Below are positions 63,140 through 64,000 of a stretch of 64,000 nucleotides of DNA, one piece after another; position 1 is the first letter of the stretch, and the number at the start of each line of letters is the position of its first letter. The DNA lies in NCBI GenBank assembly GCA_045866215.1, contig AP035880.1, positions 3,658,001-3,722,000 of the forward strand, written 5' to 3'. The position numbers were made by a program, and so were the translations under genes. The notes under the pieces were generated by a model. That model worked only from the letters and a program-made list of their open reading frames with translations, searched no databases and was not told the DNA's origin. This DNA comes from Croceivirga sp009797885. GTDB lineage: Bacteria; Bacteroidota; Bacteroidia; Flavobacteriales; Flavobacteriaceae.

Positions 63140-64000
63140 TTGTCAAGATTAGTCAACATAGTTCCTTGGTTCTTTTGTCTGATGGTTTTTGGTCAGAATA
63201 CCGATACATCGTACAAGAAGAGGGTTCTGGAAACCAGTGAACTGGAGACCCTTTTCAGTTATTACAGTCAGGATGGTCCCAATGCTGCGGTTACCGGTGG
63301 GGAAGGGACCGAGGAATTGACGGATGCAACTACGACCATCGTTTTGAGAATGCCATTGAATGCGGATGATGTTTTAACCATTGATACAGGAATATCTGCG
63401 TATACCTCAGCTTCCTCCAGCAATGTAAACCCTTTTGATGGCCGTGGGGATGCCGACCCTTTTGATGCATCTTCTGGAGCTTCCAGATCGGACCTGTTGG
63501 CTTATTTTAGTCCCAATTACTCCCATAGCTCGGATGATCGAAATCGAATATGGACTGCGAAAGCTTATGTTTCGGCAGAATACGACTATTTCTCTATTGG
63601 CTTTGGGGGAAGTTATACCTGGTTGTTCAATGAAAGGAATACTGAGGTTTCCGTAAGTGGGCAGGTATATCTGGATGCTTGGAATCCGCAATATCCCATA
63701 GAATTACGCGGAGGTTTTACCGGTGCGGTTCCTGGATATGACCCTGATTTTGTTCCTTTTGTGGATGAAAACAGGAATTCGTACGCTTTCACCTTTAGCT
63801 TTTCGCAAATACTGAGCAAGCGTTTGCAAGCCCTGTTATCCGTGGATGTTGTTCGACAAGATGGACTTCTAAGTACCCCCTTTCAACGGGTATATTTTGG
63901 GGATGTCCAAGATTTTTTCCTGGAAGGATTTCAGCTTGCGGACGATGTGGAGCGCTTGCCGGATACCCGCTTTAAGTTGCCTATAGGAGCCCGACTGAAT
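63140..64000 (+). CDS. DUF3570 outer-membrane protein, 3' end missing
   Basis: The frame stays open to the right edge, 287 codons from TTG 63140, which gives a good signal peptide (SRLVNIVPWFFCLMVFGQ). TTG 63107 and ATG 63182 are alternatives; the ATG would lose the hydrophobic core. The mature protein has the DUF3570 beta-barrel style (YKKRVLETSELETLFSYYSQDG, repeated beta-strands). Residues DASSGAS at 63464-63484 fit the D-x-x-S/T-G-A-S/T motif flavinylated by ApbE, whose gene lies two genes upstream. DUF3570 is regularly next to DUF4266 and ApbE. Confidence 0.82.
   Translation, partial: MSRLVNIVPWFFCLMVFGQNTDTSYKKRVLETSELETLFSYYSQDGPNAAVTGGEGTEELTDATTTIVLRMPLNADDVLTIDTGISAYTSASSSNVNPFDGRGDADPFDASSGASRSDLLAYFSPNYSHSSDDRNRIWTAKAYVSAEYDYFSIGFGGSYTWLFNERNTEVSVSGQVYLDAWNPQYPIELRGGFTGAVPGYDPDFVPFVDENRNSYAFTFSFSQILSKRLQALLSVDVVRQDGLLSTPFQRVYFGDVQDFFLEGFQLADDVERLPDTRFKLPIGARLN

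Overview
The window is typical of a marine or soil member of the Flavobacteriaceae (Bacteroidota). Evidence includes a Por-type (T9SS) C-terminal sorting domain, many small lipoproteins and SusC-plug-like motifs, families largely confined to Bacteroidota (DUF1599, DUF3667, BT_3928-type DoxX proteins, PCMD, DUF6588, DUF4266/DUF3570), a GSII plus GSIII glutamine synthetase pair, weak Shine-Dalgarno sites and several TTG/GTG starts. The genus cannot be named from sequence alone.

Layout. 0-10 kb is housekeeping: truA (cut by the left edge), an ABC exporter, a leftward folP-cdaA-DUF3667 run, a rightward DUF1599/DoxX pair, tpiA-prmA-clpS and two small unknowns. 10-17 kb holds a secreted sugar-isomerase-like protein, a beta-helix protein, a membrane-anchored DNA-binding-like protein, and a TetR regulator with a striking double operator that drives a GH20-like enzyme. 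17-28 kb is a leftward series of envelope proteins (DUF481, META, lipoprotein, PCMD, beta-barrels, serine hydrolase, DUF6588) plus an SDR and a GNAT enzyme. 28.2-32.8 kb is one compact operon: TetR, LolA-like carrier, two FtsX permeases, LolD-like ATPase and outer-membrane barrel, headed by a near-perfect palindrome.

34.6-39.6 kb is bounded by direct repeats of the 3' end of a tRNA-Arg(ACG) gene. It holds a GC-richer gene for a 1300-residue leucine-rich-repeat T9SS protein, and looks like a relic of serial integrations. 39.6-49 kb returns to core functions: apt, a 50-residue conserved microprotein, an SPFH protein, a BlaI/BlaR1-type pair, a Ca/Na exchanger, divergent GSII and GSIII genes, and a threonine dehydratase-like gene. 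50-55.8 kb is an AT-richer accessory stretch (methyltransferase, AraC regulator, phosphoesterase, DUF7220-like membrane peptide, GNAT, DinB-like). 55.9-59 kb has a LytTR regulator, an acyltransferase and a DUF1080 lipoprotein.

59-64 kb carries purM and then a periplasmic redox module: Rieske lipoprotein, thioredoxin-like protein, ApbE flavin transferase, DUF4266 lipoprotein and DUF3570 outer-membrane protein (cut by the right edge). The DUF3570 protein contains a short motif resembling the ApbE flavinylation site. An array of eight 82-84 bp repeats sits inside this operon. This module and the tRNA-anchored island are the most interesting parts of the window.
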